A stretch of 64,000 nucleotides of DNA from Epilithonimonas lactis (GTDB lineage: Bacteria; Bacteroidota; Bacteroidia; Flavobacteriales; Weeksellaceae). The notes below the pieces were generated by a model. That model did not search any database, was not told the DNA's origin, and saw only the letters and a program-made list of their open reading frames with translations. Location of the stretch: the NCBI RefSeq assembly GCF_900110605.1, contig NZ_FOFI01000003.1, positions 1-64,000 of the forward strand, written 5' to 3'. This document shows, piece by piece, positions 62,612 to 64,000 of the stretch (within the stretch, counting starts at the first letter, position 1; the number at the start of each line of letters is the position of its first letter). The position numbers and the translations under genes were made by a program.

Positions 62612-62633
62612 TTTGCGAAATTAAAGAATTTTT

Positions 62634-62770
62634 GAACCACAAAAGTCACAAAAGATATCGAAAAACAAAAATTTACCGAAGATCAAAAAAATTAAAACTT
62701 TAAAACAGACTCCTTTTTTAAACTTTTTTAGATTTAAGAAGGATAATAGCTTTTGTGACTTTTGTGGTTA
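62634..62770. repeat. Dispersed inverted repeat, family 3, copy 2
   Basis: GAACCACAAAAGTCACAAAAG and CTTTTGTGACTTTTGTGGTT are perfect arms around an A+T-rich centre of about 95 nt. It fills most of the gap between pheA and the DUF2490 gene. Confidence 0.85.
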
Positions 62771-62772
62771 AA

Positions 62773-63564
62773 TTAATCTACAATTTTCTTAGAAAAATCA
62801 AAATTGAAATTGGCGCTTACGATAAATCCATTGTTGTACTGAAAAACATTCTTCCCTTCAATTTCCCGTCCAAATTGCACAATCTGATTCAAATATCCAC
62901 CTTCTAACCTAACCAAATTATTGAATTTGTAACCCAGCAAAACGCCTATTCGATTTTGGTCAAAGATATTTTCACCGACATTTTTCCCAAATCCAATCAT
63001 CAATTCATCATAAGCAGCAACGTAAGGCGTTTTGTCTCCAATCGAATTTCCCTTCAAAGGCATTTGCAAACGGATCATATATCGCGCTCGGTTCAGAAAT
63101 GGATATTGGTCTTCGGAAGTCAGGTTGGCATTGGAATATCGCCCGACCCAACGCTGTTCTAGCATAAAACGGTGCGACAAATCTACCTTTCCGATTTTGT
63201 CAGTAATGGTTGCCATTTCGTAGATCCTGTGTTCTGTGAAATCTTTTCCCATCCCGTTGATCGGAATGTCACCATAAGGAAAAGTCTCTGCCCAAGCATA
63301 ACCAACGCGCAATTGCAAATTTGGATTTACTTGATAATTAAGTCCCAAACGCAAAAGACTCTGTTGCCAAGTCGTGATGTAATCATTTCTTCGCCACTGA
63401 TATTCTGTGTGAATGGAGAATTTCGAATCCAGCTTGAAAGTTCCGTTGTACGCGTACCAGCCGATATTATTGTGATCGCTGATTCGGTTTTGCGCTGAAA
63501 AAGATGTTGAAATTGAAATCAGAAAAACTGAACTGAGAAATAATTTTGCCTTGGTGAAAAACAT
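62773..63564 (-). CDS. DUF2490 outer-membrane-like protein
   Basis: Exported protein of 263 residues (signal MFFTKAKLFLSSVFLISIST, cleavage after about FSAQ). The mature part has alternating strands typical of a small barrel (YQWRRNDYITTWQQSLLRLG near 56-75, LNRARYMIRLQMPL near 148-161). This matches DUF2490, whose role is unknown. The end is FDFSKKIVD, so the usual aromatic terminus is slightly inside. Confidence 0.82.
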   Translation of the reverse strand: MFFTKAKLFLSSVFLISISTSFSAQNRISDHNNIGWYAYNGTFKLDSKFSIHTEYQWRRNDYITTWQQSLLRLGLNYQVNPNLQLRVGYAWAETFPYGDIPINGMGKDFTEHRIYEMATITDKIGKVDLSHRFMLEQRWVGRYSNANLTSEDQYPFLNRARYMIRLQMPLKGNSIGDKTPYVAAYDELMIGFGKNVGENIFDQNRIGVLLGYKFNNLVRLEGGYLNQIVQFGREIEGKNVFQYNNGFIVSANFNFDFSKKIVD

Positions 63565-63619
63565 ATTTTTGAAATATCGATTTCAGCAAAAATAGAAATT
63601 CGGAAATGGATAGACAACC

Positions 63620-64000
63620 TTAATCGGTTTTTATCTTTAAAACGGGTGCGCTGTAATTGTTCGTTTTTTTGTCAGGATCGATGACGCTGGAAGTTTTCAA
63701 AAGATCTTCAGCAATCAGGATATTTTCGTCGTGCACAGCGATATCATTAAGGAAAACCAGAGCATTAGCAGGTAATTTGAATCTTTTCTTCGCTTCGGAG
63801 ATCGTCAGACTTTCGATGGTCATTTTTTCTTTGAGCGTGATGTTGATCAATCCATTTTTTATCAGATCATCAAATTTTGCAGTTTCTGTAGAAGGTGTTT
63901 TGTAAACCTGAACCTGCTCGATCTTGTTTGGGTCCAAACTATTCAAAGTTAGATTTCCCATTACCACATTTTGGACAATGACAATTGGTTTTGGTTCCGT
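63620..64000 (-). CDS. Partial TonB-plug-like protein (start beyond the window)
   Basis: The frame is open to the right edge of the window, so the start is missing; 126 codons are seen. MGNLTLNSLDPNKIEQVQVY and the ending of INITLKEKMTIESLTISEAKK resemble plug-type segments where a protein tail meets a TonB receptor (PDxI..V.V). A second similar plug-like pattern follows (IAVHDENILIAEDLLK). It is not identified further. It is similar in style to the tail of the CHENW protein at 23907. Confidence 0.6.
   Translation of the reverse strand, partial: TEPKPIVIVQNVVMGNLTLNSLDPNKIEQVQVYKTPSTETAKFDDLIKNGLINITLKEKMTIESLTISEAKKRFKLPANALVFLNDIAVHDENILIAEDLLKTSSVIDPDKKTNNYSAPVLKIKTD

Overview
The window looks like the chromosome of a flavobacterium, most likely of the Chryseobacterium/Epilithonimonas group (family Weeksellaceae). 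The evidence is the low G+C content, promoters of the Bacteroidota type (TTTG, then about 20 nt, then TAnnTTTG), starts without Shine-Dalgarno sequences, a type IX secretion (T9SS) sorting tail, TonB-dependent outer-membrane proteins, a DUF6261 protein, a Bacteroidota-type tyrosine recombinase, and many small lipoproteins with LxxC lipoboxes. The genus is inferred, not proven.

Region 1 (1-4290) is accessory DNA. A two-gene type II Thoeris-like anti-phage operon (TIR protein plus membrane/macro-domain effector) lies between two half-sites resembling integron attC sequences. Next comes a lipoprotein gene broken by an in-frame stop, then a tyrosine recombinase gene beside pheS. Region 2 (4294-8030) holds pheS and a histidine kinase/LuxR-type regulator pair. 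It is followed by about 780 bp without a normal gene (8026-8812): an A-rich stretch with repeated leader motifs, tiny ORFs and hairpins ending in a terminator.

Region 3 (8813-18371) has a five-gene redox/stress operon (two small acetyltransferase-like proteins, FMN reductase, YjdI-type Fe-S protein, OsmC), a DUF5916 outer-membrane protein, glnS, a PhoB/PhoR-like pair and small genes. Region 4 (18684-34500) is mixed. It includes a tandem-domain ice-binding protein with a T9SS tail, an SDR dehydrogenase, a periplasmic amylase-type hydrolase, thiol peroxidase, a GapN-like aldehyde dehydrogenase, an LptF/G permease, a ClC channel and dapB.

Region 5 (34644-37590) has a DUF6261 gene, an array of exactly 41-bp repeats with an 82-bp higher-order pattern, and a very A+T-rich gene for an ABC-ATPase/TOPRIM protein (OLD or AriA/AriB-like). 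It is a candidate defence locus.

Region 6 (37609-50007) is a sugar-use locus. A TonB receptor, two GH3 glycosidases, an esterase, a nucleoside-hydrolase-like protein and an MFS sugar carrier are read leftwards. A NUDIX-winged-helix regulator is read rightwards, with a perfect 14-bp-arm palindrome upstream of it. There is no SusD gene. Region 7 (50015-64000) is mostly housekeeping: HxlR regulator/OYE reductase, PQQ-type sugar dehydrogenase, tRNA-Ser(GGA), asparaginase, SerA-like dehydrogenase, prephenate dehydratase and membrane proteins of unknown role.

Several dispersed palindromic repeat families lie between genes. One has three copies whose stem bases change in a compensatory way, which points to selection on a folded structure.
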